DNA of 64,000 bases from Propionibacteriales bacterium (GCA_026392415.1 JAPLCC010000052.1:44910-108909), one strand, 5' to 3'. Positions 39,774 to 50,015 are shown, numbered from the stretch's first letter. Notes: a model not told the origin generated them from the letters alone. Numbers and translations are program-made.

Positions 39774-41105
39774 GTGACGAGAAGTTCATGGGTGCGGTGG
39801 TGGGCTGCGGCCCTCGGATGCGTCCTTGCCATCGGGCTGGTGCTCGTGACTCCGGCCGAGGGGCGGGTGCGCACGGACGCCCGGGCCGCCGTCGTTCCGG
39901 CCACCGGTGCTGTCGCCCGGGTGCTCGACGCCACGGGCGTGGAGGACTACTGGACCGAGGACCGGATGGACTCGGCGGTCCCGCTCGGACTCGACGAGAA
40001 CGGCGAGGTGATCACGTCGCCCCAGCCGGCAGCTCCTCGTAGCAGCCCGCGTGCCGCTGCCCTGACCGCTCCGCGGAGCGTCGGCCGGCTGTTCTTCACC
40101 AACGCGCGCAAGGACTACGCCTGTTCTGCGGCTGCGGTCAACACGGCCGAGAAGAACGTCATCATCACCGCTGCGCACTGCGTGCACGGCAAGCCCGACC
40201 CGTGTCCTCTGCTCCAGCCCTGCGTCGCGGCCTACTTCACCAACTTCCTCTTCGTCCCGCGCTTCGCGAACGGCAGCGCGCCGGACGGCCGCTGGGTCGG
40301 CACCCGCGCGATCACCCATCAGCAGTGGATCGCCAACGAGGACACCGAGTTCGACCAGGCGCTGATCGAGGTGGCACCGCGCAACGGCCGCAACCTGGTC
40401 CGGGTGGTCGGCGGCAATGGCCTGGCCTGGAACTATCCGGTGCGTCAGGAGGACATCCGCGTGTGGGGTTGGCCCGCCCAGGCGCCGTACGACGGCGAGA
40501 CGGTGCGCCGCTGCACCGGGAACACCTCCGCGTTCGACGGGTCCGGAGACGCGAAGATCGCGTGTCCGATGACCGGCGGCGCGAGCGGCGGCCCGTGGTT
40601 CATCAGCATGGTGAACTCCGATGTCGGTCACATCTGGGCGGTCACCTCGCGCCGGACGCTGGACGGGCCGGCGAACGTCATCGCCCACCCGCTCGGCAAC
40701 TCGATCCGCACCCTGCTCGACAACGCGCGGGCCAACCGCGCGGTCGCCCGGACGACGACCCGCGCCCTCTCGCGTGCCCGGATCACCCTCCGGGCAGTGC
40801 CGCAGCACGTCGGTCGCGGCCAGCTGCTCCGACTCCGCTCGCGCACATCGGCGAACACCAGGGTCGTCCTCGAGGTGCGATTCACCTCCGGCGGCGTCTG
40901 GCACCGGGTGACCGTGCGCCGTACCGGCAGCGACGGCATCGTGGAGATCAAGCAGCGCCCCGCTCGCGTCGGTCTCCGGTGGTACCGCGTGCGCACCGCC
41001 ACGGCTCTGGAGACGGTCCGGGTGCGGGTCCACCCGTGTCCGCTCCCCGCCGAGCGGACGGCGGCTGTGCTCGACGCCACTGCCTGCACGCAGCCCGCCG
41101 GCTGA
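39774..41105 (+). CDS. Secreted trypsin-like serine protease
   Basis: This protein of about 443 residues has a signal peptide ('WWAAALGCVLAIGLVLVTPA') and a chymotrypsin-fold catalytic domain: 'VIITAAHCVHG' (His), 'FDQALIEV' (Asp) and 'GGASGGPWF' (Ser). Cysteines before the His motif and around the Ser suggest disulfides. The C-terminal about 110 residues are a beta-rich module without known motif. The GTG at 39774 is preferred to one at 39744 because GGGGGG lies just upstream of it. It sits inside the steroid cluster with no evident role there. Confidence 0.88.
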   Translation: MTRSSWVRWWAAALGCVLAIGLVLVTPAEGRVRTDARAAVVPATGAVARVLDATGVEDYWTEDRMDSAVPLGLDENGEVITSPQPAAPRSSPRAAALTAPRSVGRLFFTNARKDYACSAAAVNTAEKNVIITAAHCVHGKPDPCPLLQPCVAAYFTNFLFVPRFANGSAPDGRWVGTRAITHQQWIANEDTEFDQALIEVAPRNGRNLVRVVGGNGLAWNYPVRQEDIRVWGWPAQAPYDGETVRRCTGNTSAFDGSGDAKIACPMTGGASGGPWFISMVNSDVGHIWAVTSRRTLDGPANVIAHPLGNSIRTLLDNARANRAVARTTTRALSRARITLRAVPQHVGRGQLLRLRSRTSANTRVVLEVRFTSGGVWHRVTVRRTGSDGIVEIKQRPARVGLRWYRVRTATALETVRVRVHPCPLPAERTAAVLDATACTQPAG

Positions 41106-41141
41106 ACAATTGGCCGGTGGGTGGGGCACCATCGTTGAGTC

Positions 41142-41636
41142 ATGCACAGCCTTGATCCCACCGAAGACTTCGCGATCCGCCTCCTGCGGCGGTTCCTGCT
41201 GCTGTGCGAGCACCCGCGCACGCGTCAGCGGATGCTCGGCATGGTCCGGAACTCCACCCGGTACGGTCCCGGCGCGCCGAAGCTCTACGGCTGGATCAAC
41301 CGAGCTGTCCTGAACCCGCGGTTCATGCCGATCTCGGAACGGCGCACGATGTCGGCGATGAAGGCCGAACTGGTGGCCGCGCAGCTGATCGGGCTGGCGA
41401 TGGCGCGCTACATCCTGAAGCTCGAGCCGCTGGCCTCCGCGTCGGTCGACGAGGTGGTCCGTCTGGCGGCGCCCTCGATCCGTGCGGCCCTGCAGGGCGA
41501 GGACGGCTTCACCGCCGTCGTGCACCCGGAGAAGGACGCGGTGGCGTCCTCGAGCAGTCGCCGTGTGATCAGAGTACGGATTCCCGGTGTCGGTGCGGTG
41601 CGCCGTAGAGGTGACTCAGGGAGTGCGCGCGCTTGA
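41142..41636 (+). CDS. TetR-family ligand-binding domain without DNA-binding domain (possible remnant)
   Basis: These 164 residues match only the C-terminal half of a TetR regulator: 'RMLGMVRNSTRYGPGAPKLY', 'ELVAAQLIGLAMARYILKLE' and 'DEVVRLAAPSIRAAL'. The N-terminal helix-turn-helix is missing, and the 36 nt upstream cannot encode one. The family-like part ends near residue 118; the tail runs on and its last 68 nt overlap the opposite-strand fadE33. It could be a decayed regulator or a stand-alone effector-binding protein. No good ribosome site is seen. Confidence 0.6.
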   Translation: MHSLDPTEDFAIRLLRRFLLLCEHPRTRQRMLGMVRNSTRYGPGAPKLYGWINRAVLNPRFMPISERRTMSAMKAELVAAQLIGLAMARYILKLEPLASASVDEVVRLAAPSIRAALQGEDGFTAVVHPEKDAVASSSSRRVIRVRIPGVGAVRRRGDSGSARA

Positions 41637-42558
41637 AGACCAGGTGCGCGTCGTGCTCCCACGTGATCGCGATGCCGCCGTGCAGCTGGATGCACTCGCT
41701 CGCGGCCAGCTGAGCCGTTTCCAGCGCGTACGACGCGGCGGTGTGGGTGAGGAACGCGGCCTCCGCCGGATCGTCACCCTCGGCCAGCGCGTACGACGCC
41801 GCCCAGCTCGCTGAGCGCGCCAGTTCGGTGCGGGCGAACACGTCGGCGAGCCGGTGCTTGATGGCCTGGAAGGAGCCGATCGGGCGTCCGAACTGCACCC
41901 GCTCCAACGCGTAGGCGACCGTCATTGCGAGCGCCCGGTCACACAGCCCGACGGCCAGGGCGGCGGCCGCTGCAGCGCCGACCAGCTCGGCCCGTGCGCG
42001 GGCGGACGTGCCGTCACCGATGACGGTGGTCTCGGCGTTGGTGAGGTCGAGGTGCCCGAGCCGGACGGACTGGTCCATCGACTCGGCCCACGTGGCCGTG
42101 GCGCCGGTGACCTCGACGAGGTCGTCACCGACGACGGCCAGCACGAGGGCGGCCCGATCGGCATCGAGGACCGGACCATCGAGGTCGAGCGCGATGGTTG
42201 CGATCTCTCCGGCGGCGATGCGGGGGAGCAGGCGTTGCTTCGCTTCGTCGGTGGCGCCTGCGAGCAGCGCCTCCGCGGCCACCACGCTGGCGAGCAGGGG
42301 TGACGGCGCGAGCGACCGGCCGAGCTCCCCCAGGACCACGGCCGTCTCGAAGAACGTGGCCCCCGCTCCGTCGTACTCCTCGGGGACGTCGAGGGCGGCG
42401 ACGCCGATCTGTTCGCAGAGCGTGGCCCAGAGCGCCTCGTCGTGTCCGGCGGCTGACGTCGACGCAGATCGAACGGCCGCCGAGTCGGCCCGCTTCTCGA
42501 GCAGGCTGCGGATCGTCGAGGCGAGCTCGGTCTGCTCCTCGCTGAGCGCGAACCTCAT
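41569..42558 (-). CDS. fadE33: Acyl-CoA dehydrogenase FadE33-like (HIP degradation)
   Basis: This short acyl-CoA dehydrogenase subunit (329 residues) occupies the position of Rv3564. 'MRFALSEEQTELASTIRSLL', 'RVQFGRPIGSFQAIKHRLAD' and 'CIQLHGGIAITWEHDAHLVF' are diagnostic. In mycobacteria FadE32 and FadE33 are thought to pair as a heteromeric dehydrogenase late in HIP degradation. The ATG overlaps the fadE32 stop (ATGA), which supports pairing. It is the last gene of the fadD3-fadE31-fadE32-fadE33 operon. Confidence 0.87.
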   Translation of the reverse strand: MRFALSEEQTELASTIRSLLEKRADSAAVRSASTSAAGHDEALWATLCEQIGVAALDVPEEYDGAGATFFETAVVLGELGRSLAPSPLLASVVAAEALLAGATDEAKQRLLPRIAAGEIATIALDLDGPVLDADRAALVLAVVGDDLVEVTGATATWAESMDQSVRLGHLDLTNAETTVIGDGTSARARAELVGAAAAAALAVGLCDRALAMTVAYALERVQFGRPIGSFQAIKHRLADVFARTELARSASWAASYALAEGDDPAEAAFLTHTAASYALETAQLAASECIQLHGGIAITWEHDAHLVFKRAHSLSHLYGAPHRHRESVL

Positions 42559-43472
42559 CGTGCCTCCAGCAGGGAGTCCAGGATGCGCGTGCGGTGGAAG
42601 GCCGGGGTGCCCCAGGCCGTGACCAGCGCGCGGATCTTCGTGATCCAGATGCTCAGGTCGAACTCCTGGGTGTAGCCGATCGCGCCATGGACCTGCAGGC
42701 CCACCCGGGACGCGAGGTACGCCGCGTCGGAGCAGGCGACCTTGGCTGCCGACACCGAGCGCGGGGTCGGATCCAGGGCCGCGCCGAAGACGAGCGGCCG
42801 CGCGAAGTCGAGCGCGATCCGGACGTCGGCCAGCTGGTGCTTGATGGCCTGGTAGGACCCGATCTCGCGGCCGAACTGCTTGCGCTGCTTGACGTAGGTG
42901 ACCGAGTCGGCGAGCACCCGTTCGCCCGCCCCGAGGAGCTGCGCAGCAGTTGCCAGCGCCGCCAGGTCGTACGCCGTCTGCAAGTTCGTCGAGTAGTCCG
43001 AGCCGCCGGGCGAGGACATGTCGAGACGCACCTCGAACAACCTCCGCGTCCGGTCCACCGACACGTGGAGGTCACCAGCGGTGGCCGCGGCCAACCCGTC
43101 CGGCCCGGCGACGTACACCTCGTCGGCGACGTCGGCATCGAGTGCGTACGGCACATGGGGCGGCACACTGACGGTTCCCACGCCCTCGACCTCCCGACCG
43201 AGCGCCACGGGCAGGTAGGCCGCGGACTCGACCCAGGGACCGGGCACCGCATGGCGACCCAGCGCCTCGAACGCGACGCAGACCTCGACGGGAGACGCCT
43301 CGGTGGCGAGCATGGTGAGGCCCTGCTCGGCGAGCCGCTGCCAGAGCTTGAGCCCGGCTTCGTGGTTGCCCTCGGCCCACGCGCGGGCGACTCCGACGGT
43401 GTCGGAAGCGGCGAGCAGCGACTCGAGGGAGGACGCGAAGTCCTGCTGGTCGGTGGTGAGCTCGAATCTCAC
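42555..43472 (-). CDS. fadE32: Acyl-CoA dehydrogenase FadE32-like (HIP degradation)
   Basis: This 305-residue subunit, the likely partner of FadE33, sits in the position of Rv3563. The C-terminal helical domain is clear: 'KQRKQFGREIGSYQAIKHQL' and 'GLQVHGAIGYTQEFDLSIWI'. The N-terminal half is divergent. The GTG at 43472 overlaps the fadE31 stop (GTGA). Residues around 'VRLDMSSPGGSDYSTN' are encoded by a copy of a dispersed 45-nt repeat, an unusual feature for an enzyme gene. Confidence 0.86.
   Translation of the reverse strand: MRFELTTDQQDFASSLESLLAASDTVGVARAWAEGNHEAGLKLWQRLAEQGLTMLATEASPVEVCVAFEALGRHAVPGPWVESAAYLPVALGREVEGVGTVSVPPHVPYALDADVADEVYVAGPDGLAAATAGDLHVSVDRTRRLFEVRLDMSSPGGSDYSTNLQTAYDLAALATAAQLLGAGERVLADSVTYVKQRKQFGREIGSYQAIKHQLADVRIALDFARPLVFGAALDPTPRSVSAAKVACSDAAYLASRVGLQVHGAIGYTQEFDLSIWITKIRALVTAWGTPAFHRTRILDSLLEAR
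42986..43030 (+). repeat. Dispersed short repeat, copy inside fadE32
   Basis: This 45-nt stretch matches 48755-48799 at 39 of 45 positions. It begins TCGTCGAGTAGTCCGAGCCG and ends TCGAGACGCA. It lies within the fadE32 frame and on the opposite orientation relative to that gene. Confidence 0.75.
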
Positions 43473-44643
43473 TTCTGGACTCCCTTCGGCTCGCGGGGCA
43501 GACCGAGGATCCGCTCGGCGATGATGTTGCGCTGGATCTCGTTGGTGCCGGCGTAGATCGGCCCGGACAGCGAGAACGTGTAGCCGTCGAGCCAGCGCGA
43601 CTCGACCTCTGCGGCGTTGCCGAGCAGGTCCAGGGCGGTCTCGTGCAGGGCGATGTCCAGCTCGCTCCACCACACCTTGTTGACCGAACCGGCAGCGCCG
43701 ATGTCGCCGCCGTCCTTCAGCTTCGTCACCGTGCCCCAGGTGTAGAGGCGGTAGGCCTCGGCCTTGAGCCACGCGTCGACAACGGCGTCTCGATACGTGC
43801 TGGCTCGTTCCTCACCGGCACTACTCGACGAACCTGCGTCCACGTACAGGCTCAGCAGCCGGTCGGCCGCGGCGGTGAACCGTCCGGGGGAGCGCAGCGA
43901 GAGGCCGCGCTCGTTGCCCGCCGTACTCATCGCCACACGCCAGCCGTCACCGGGTGCACCGAGCACGTCGGCATCGGGGACGAAGACGTCGTCGAAGAAG
44001 ACCTCGGCGAAGCCTGCCTCACCGTCGAGCTGGGCGATCGGACGCACGGTGACGCCCTCGGCGTCGAGCGGGAACAGGAAGTAGGTCAGCCCGGAGTGCT
44101 TCTGGGCTTCGGGGTCGCTGCGGAACAGGCCGAAGCCCCAGTGGGCGAGGGCCGCGCGGGAGCACCAGATCTTCTGGCCGTTGAGCACCCAGCCACCGCG
44201 GTCGTCGTCGCGCCGGGCGCTCGAGCGCAGGGACGCGAGGTCGGAGCCCGCTTCCGGCTCGCTCCAGCACTGGGCCCAGACCTTCTCACCGGTGGCCATG
44301 GACGGCAGGAACCGGTCCTGCTGATCCTTCGTGCCGTGCTCGAACAGGATGGGGGACAGCAGGAAGATGCCGTTCTGGCCGACCCGCAAGGGCGCACCGG
44401 CGCGGTAGTACTCCTCCTCGAAGACGACCCACTCGACCAATGAGGCGCCGCGACCGTGGTACTCCTCGGGCCAGGACACGACCGACCAGCGGGCCTCGGA
44501 CAGCTTCGCCTCCCACTGGCGGTGCAGCTCGAAGCCCTCGGCGGTGTCGAGGGACGGGAGGGGCTCGGCAGGCACGTTGGCGGCCAGCCAGGCCCGGGCC
44601 TCGGCCTGGAAGGCCAGCTCGGACTCGCTCAGTTCGAGATCCA

Positions 44644-44644
<1 letters not shown>
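43469..44644 (-). CDS. fadE31: Acyl-CoA dehydrogenase FadE31-like (HIP degradation)
   Basis: This full-length acyl-CoA dehydrogenase (391 residues) corresponds to Rv3562. It has 'WSVVSWPEEYHGRGASLVEW', the FAD region 'WAQCWSEPEAGSDLASLRSS', 'NGQKIWCSRA' and the C-terminal 'YAGTNEIQRNIIAERILGLP'. A Ser-rich stretch 'AGSSSSAGEERASTYRDA' in the helical domain is encoded by another copy of the dispersed repeat. The ATG overlaps the fadD3 stop (TGATG). Its exact substrate is not settled. Confidence 0.88.
43784..43831 (-). repeat. Dispersed short repeat, divergent copy inside fadE31
   Basis: On the + strand it starts GGCGTCTCGATACGT and ends ACTACTCGACGA, the same ends as the reverse complement of the copy at 48755-48799, with a different 21-nt middle. 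It encodes 'SSSSAGEERASTYRDA' in fadE31. Confidence 0.6.
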
Positions 44645-46128
<1,484 letters not shown>

Positions 46129-46132
46129 GGCT

Positions 46133-46162
46133 GCACCCTACCAAGCATTTGCTTGGTATGGT
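46133..46162. promoter_or_regulatory. Putative KstR2 operator with divergent leaderless promoters (fadD3/fadE30)
   Basis: TACCAAGCATTTGCTTGGTA (46139-46158) has 9-bp perfect arms. Toward fadD3, TAGGGT (46140-46135 on the - strand) is followed by 6 nt and the ATG. Toward fadE30, TATGGT (46157-46162) is followed by 6 nt and the GTG. Both -10 elements start inside the palindrome, so one repressor could block both genes. Confidence 0.8.
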
Positions 46163-46168
46163 GGCGAC

Positions 46169-47383
46169 GTGGACCTGACCGAGAGCGCCGAGGACCGTGC
46201 CTTCCGTGCCGAGATCCGCTCCTGGCTGAGCGAGCACCTGACCGGGGAGTGGGCCGATCTGCGTGGTCGCGGCGGTCCGGGACGCGAGCACGAGGCGCAC
46301 GACGAGCGACTGGCCTGGAACCGGCTCCTGGCCGAGCACGGCTGGACGGCCGTCGGCTGGCCGAAGGAGTACGGCGGCCGCGGGTTGTCGTTGTGGCAGC
46401 AGGTGATCTTCCACGAGGAGTACGCCCGCGCCGACGCCCCGGCCGGCGTCAACCACCTGGGTGAGCAGCTGCTCGGTCCGACCCTCATCGCGTTCGGCAC
46501 CGAGGAGCAGAAGCAGCGCTTCCTGACGGAGATCGTCGCCGTCCGCGAGCTGTGGTCGCAGGGCTACTCCGAGCCCGGCGCAGGCTCCGACCTGGCGAAC
46601 GTACAGACCAAGGCGCGCCTCGACGACGCCACGGGCGAGTGGGTGATCGACGGCCAGAAGGTGTGGACCTCGCTGGCTCACCTCTCCGACTGGTGCTTCG
46701 TCGTGGCCCGCACCGAAGCCGGATCCGCCCGTCACCAGGGTCTGTCCTTCCTGCTGGTCCCGCTCGACCAGGCCGGCGTCGAGATCCGCCCGATCGAGCA
46801 GCTCACGAGCGGCTCGGAGTTCAACGAGGTCTTCTTCACCGGTGCCCGCACGGGTGCGGACATGATCGTCGCCGAGCCCGGCCGCGGCTGGGGTGTCGCC
46901 ATGGGCCTGCTCGGCTTCGAGCGCGGTGTGTCGACGCTCGGCCAGACCGTCGGCTTCGCCCGCGAGCTGGAGACCGTCATCGACCGGGCGAAGCTCAACG
47001 GCTCCATCGACGACCCGATCGTGCGTGACCGGCTGGCCCGACTCAGGACCGAGCTCGCCGTGATCCGCAGCTTCGCGCTGCGCTCGCTCGCGCTGGTCGA
47101 GGGCGGCCAGGACTCGGCAGCCGGCGGCGGCGCCGGATCCATCTTCAAGCTCGCCTGGGCCACCTGGCACCGCACCCTCGGCGAGGTCGCCATGGACGTC
47201 GCCGGACGCGACGGGCTGCTGGTGCGCCCCTCGCCGGCAGGGTCCGCGGCCTATGACCTCGACGACCACCAGCGCCTCTACCTCTTCTCCCGTGCCGACA
47301 CCATCTACGGCGGCAGCGACGAGATCCAGAAGAACATCCTGGCCGAGCGCGTGCTCGGACTACCGAAGGAGCCCCGCGGATGA
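46169..47383 (+). CDS. fadE30: Acyl-CoA dehydrogenase FadE30 (HIP degradation)
   Basis: This 404-residue acyl-CoA dehydrogenase, the Rv3560c counterpart, is known to act on the hydroxylated HIP-CoA early in C/D-ring breakdown. It shows 'HGWTAVGWPKEYGGRGLSLW', 'WSQGYSEPGAGSDLANVQTK', 'DGQKVWTSLAHLSDWCF', the FAD-binding 'LTSGSEFNEVFFTGAR' and 'DTIYGGSDEIQKNILAERVL'. The GTG at 46169 lies 6 nt beyond TATGGT, predicting a leaderless mRNA. It begins the fadE30-ipdF-kstR2-fadA6 unit. Confidence 0.93.
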   Translation: MDLTESAEDRAFRAEIRSWLSEHLTGEWADLRGRGGPGREHEAHDERLAWNRLLAEHGWTAVGWPKEYGGRGLSLWQQVIFHEEYARADAPAGVNHLGEQLLGPTLIAFGTEEQKQRFLTEIVAVRELWSQGYSEPGAGSDLANVQTKARLDDATGEWVIDGQKVWTSLAHLSDWCFVVARTEAGSARHQGLSFLLVPLDQAGVEIRPIEQLTSGSEFNEVFFTGARTGADMIVAEPGRGWGVAMGLLGFERGVSTLGQTVGFARELETVIDRAKLNGSIDDPIVRDRLARLRTELAVIRSFALRSLALVEGGQDSAAGGGAGSIFKLAWATWHRTLGEVAMDVAGRDGLLVRPSPAGSAAYDLDDHQRLYLFSRADTIYGGSDEIQKNILAERVLGLPKEPRG

Positions 47384-48183
47384 CGATCACCCGTCCCGAA
47401 CAGCCCACCCCCGACTACGTGCCCGGCCACGACCTGCTGGCAGGGAAGGTGGTCGTGGTGACCGCGGCCGCCGGCGCCGGCATCGGGGCGGCCGTCGTAC
47501 GACGGGCCTTGGAGGAGGGCGCGAAGGCGGTCGTCTTCAGCGACACCCACGAGCGTCGCCTCCAGGAGGCCGAGGCGGCTCTGGGTGCCGAGTTCGGTGC
47601 GGACCGGGTGCGCCAGCTGGTGTGCAACGTGACCAAGGAGGAGGACATCCAGGCCCTCCTCGACGCGGCCGAGGAGTTCGGGGGCGTCGACGTGCTGATC
47701 AACAACGCCGGTCTGGGCGGCACCGACTCCATCCTCGAGGTGACCGACGAGACCTGGAACCGGGTCATCGACATCACGCTCACCGGGACGATGCGCGCGA
47801 CCCGCGCCGCCGGCCAGCGCTTCGTCGCGGCAGGCAAGAAGGGCATCATCATCAACAACGCGTCGGTCATCGGCTGGCGTGCGCAGGAGGGCCAGGCCCA
47901 CTACGCCGCCGCGAAGGCGGGCGTGATGGCGCTGACCCGCTGCTCCGCGCTCGACCTGGCGCCGCACGGCATCCGGGTCAACGCGGTCTCGCCCAGCCTG
48001 GCGATGCACCCGTTCCTTGAGAAGGTGACCTCGCCGGAGCTGCTCCACGAGTTGAAGCAGCGCGAGGCCTTCGGGCGCGCCGCCGCCCCCTGGGAGGTGG
48101 CCAACGTGATGGTTTTCCTCGCGAGCGACTACTCGTCGTACCTGACCGGTGAGGTGATCAGTGTCAGCAGTCAGCACGCCTGA
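47380..48183 (+). CDS. ipdF: Short-chain dehydrogenase/reductase IpdF-like
   Basis: This 267-residue SDR is in the place of Rv3559c (IpdF), assigned in mycobacteria to oxidising the ring hydroxyl of an HIP-derived CoA thioester. It has the NAD-binding 'VVVVTAAAGAGIGAAVVRRA', 'DVLINNAGLGGTDSILE', the catalytic Ser in 'INNASVIGW' and 'HYAAAKAGVMALTR' (Tyr/Lys). The ATG overlaps the fadE30 stop (ATGA). Its 3' end overlaps kstR2 by 23 nt. Confidence 0.9.
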   Translation: MTITRPEQPTPDYVPGHDLLAGKVVVVTAAAGAGIGAAVVRRALEEGAKAVVFSDTHERRLQEAEAALGAEFGADRVRQLVCNVTKEEDIQALLDAAEEFGGVDVLINNAGLGGTDSILEVTDETWNRVIDITLTGTMRATRAAGQRFVAAGKKGIIINNASVIGWRAQEGQAHYAAAKAGVMALTRCSALDLAPHGIRVNAVSPSLAMHPFLEKVTSPELLHELKQREAFGRAAAPWEVANVMVFLASDYSSYLTGEVISVSSQHA

Positions 48184-48778
48184 ACCCAGCCGCCGCGAGC
48201 AGCTGCTCGCGATCGCGGCCGGCGTCTTCGCGGACAAGGGCTTCCGGGCCACGACGGTGCGCGACATCGCCGATGCTGCAGGCATCCAGAACGGCAGCCT
48301 CTATCACCACTTCGACTCCAAGGAGTCGATGGTCGACGAGATCCTGTCGACCTTCCAGGAAGAGCTCTTCGGCCAGTACGACGCCATCCTGGCCAGCAGC
48401 GACGACGCCCGCACCAAGCTCGAGGCCGCTGTCCGGGTCTCGTTCGAGGCGATCGACAAGCACCCGCACGAGGTGGCGATCTTCCAGAACGACGCCGACC
48501 ACCTCGGCACGTTCGAGCGGTTCGGTTATCTCGCCGACCGCAACGCCCAGTCCCGCCAGGTCTGGGTCACGCTGATCGAGGAGGGCGTGCGCACCGGCGT
48601 CCTGCGCTCCGATCTCGACGTGACCCTCACCTACCGGTTCATCCGCGACACCGTGTGGGTCGCCGTGCGCTGGTATCGACCGGGCCGCGACCTGACCCAC
48701 ACCGACATCGCTGACCAGTACGTCCGGATCCTGCTCGACGGGATCACCACAGGATCGTCGAGTAGTCCGAGCCGCTAG
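48161..48778 (+). CDS. kstR2: TetR-family repressor KstR2
   Basis: This 205-residue TetR regulator matches mycobacterial KstR2 (Rv3557c), the HIP-CoA-responsive repressor of the C/D-ring genes. The HTH is 'FADKGFRATTVRDIADAAGI' followed by 'NGSLYHHFDSKESMVDEIL'. The C-terminal domain has 'FEAIDKHPHEVAIFQNDADH', 'DRNAQSRQVWVTLIEEGV' and 'YRFIRDTVWVAVRWYRPG'. It is co-transcribed with the genes it should control, so it is probably autoregulated through the palindrome at 46139. Its last residues 'TGSSSSPSR' are encoded by a dispersed repeat. Confidence 0.92.
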   Translation: MSAVSTPEPSRREQLLAIAAGVFADKGFRATTVRDIADAAGIQNGSLYHHFDSKESMVDEILSTFQEELFGQYDAILASSDDARTKLEAAVRVSFEAIDKHPHEVAIFQNDADHLGTFERFGYLADRNAQSRQVWVTLIEEGVRTGVLRSDLDVTLTYRFIRDTVWVAVRWYRPGRDLTHTDIADQYVRILLDGITTGSSSSPSR

Positions 48779-48799
48779 GCGAGGACGTATCGAGACGCC
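48755..48799 (+). repeat. Dispersed short repeat, copy at the end of kstR2
   Basis: These 45 nt, starting TCGTCGAGTAGTCCGAGCCG, supply the last codons and stop of kstR2 and run into the gap before fadA6. They match 42986-43030 at 39 of 45 positions and share both ends with 43784-43831 in reverse complement. Confidence 0.75.
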
Positions 48800-48818
48800 T
48801 TCACCGATAGGAACACCC

Positions 48819-49985
48819 ATGCCTGAGGCCTACATCGTCGATGCTGCCCGCACCGCGGTCGGCAAGCGCGGGGGAGCGCTCGCCGCGGTCCACTCCGCCG
48901 ACCTCGCCGCCCACACGCTCGCCGCTCTCGTCGAGCGCACCGGCATCGACCCCGGGGCCGTCGACGACGTGATCCTCGGCTGCTGCGACACGATCGGCTC
49001 GCAGGCCGGCGACGTCGCCCGCACCGCCTGGCTCGTCGCGGGCCTCCCGGACCACGTGCCCGGCGTGACGATCGACCGCCAGTGCGGCTCGTCCCAGCAG
49101 GCCGTGCACTTCGCGGCCCAGGGCGTCATGTCCGGCACCCAGGACCTGGTCATCGCCGGCGGCGTGCAGAACATGAGCGCCATCCCGATCTCCGCCGCGA
49201 TGCTCGTCGGCCAGCAGTACGGCTTCTCGACGCCGTTCGCCGAGTCGCCCGGCTGGGCGAAGCGCTACGGCGACGTCGAGGTCAGCCAGTTCAACTCGGC
49301 CGATATGATCGCCGAGAAGTGGGACATCTCGCGGCGGGACATGGAGGAGTACGCCCTCGCCTCCCACACCCGCGCGCGGACCGCGATCGCCGAGGGCCGC
49401 TTCGCCGGCGAGATCGTGCCTTTCACACTCGCGGACGGCACCGTCTTCGAGATCGACCAATGCCCCCGCGAGACCTCGCTGGAGAAGATGGCCGGTCTCG
49501 AACCGCTGGCTCCGGGCGGCCGGATCACCGCAGCCGTCGCCTCGCAGATCTGTGATGCGTCGTCCGCGATGCTGATTGCTTCTGCCCAGGCCGTGAAGGA
49601 CCACGGTCTGACCCCGCGGGCCCGCGTCGTCCACCTCTCGGTGCGCGGCGACGACCCGGTCTGGATGCTGACGGGTCCGATCGAGGCCACGAAGCACGCG
49701 CTGGCGAAGTCCGGCCTGTCCATCGACGACATCGACCTGTTCGAGTGCAACGAGGCGTTCGCGTCGGTCGTGCTGGCCTGGATGAAGGAGACCGGAGCGC
49801 CGCACGAGAAGGTCAACGTCAACGGTGGCGGCATCGCGCTCGGCCACCCGATCGGGGCGACGGGCACCCGGCTCATGACGACGATGCTCAACGAGCTGGA
49901 GCGCACCGGCGGCCGCTATGCGCTGCAGACGATGTGCGAGGGCGGCGGTCAGGCCAACGTGACGATCATCGAGCGCCTCGGCTGA
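48819..49985 (+). CDS. fadA6: Acetyl-CoA acetyltransferase (thiolase) FadA6
   Basis: This 388-residue thiolase, the Rv3556c counterpart, performs a thiolytic cleavage late in HIP degradation. Active-site residues are the nucleophile Cys89 ('DRQCGSSQQA'), His343 ('GGGIALGHPIGATG') and Cys373 ('TMCEGGGQAN'). 'NEAFASVVLAWM' is also conserved. The ATG follows kstR2 after 40 nt, part of which is the dispersed repeat. It ends the operon, 30 nt before a perfect hairpin. Confidence 0.94.
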   Translation: MPEAYIVDAARTAVGKRGGALAAVHSADLAAHTLAALVERTGIDPGAVDDVILGCCDTIGSQAGDVARTAWLVAGLPDHVPGVTIDRQCGSSQQAVHFAAQGVMSGTQDLVIAGGVQNMSAIPISAAMLVGQQYGFSTPFAESPGWAKRYGDVEVSQFNSADMIAEKWDISRRDMEEYALASHTRARTAIAEGRFAGEIVPFTLADGTVFEIDQCPRETSLEKMAGLEPLAPGGRITAAVASQICDASSAMLIASAQAVKDHGLTPRARVVHLSVRGDDPVWMLTGPIEATKHALAKSGLSIDDIDLFECNEAFASVVLAWMKETGAPHEKVNVNGGGIALGHPIGATGTRLMTTMLNELERTGGRYALQTMCEGGGQANVTIIERLG

Positions 49986-50015
49986 CCTGCCGGCTCGACC
50001 GAAATCTCAGCGTTG

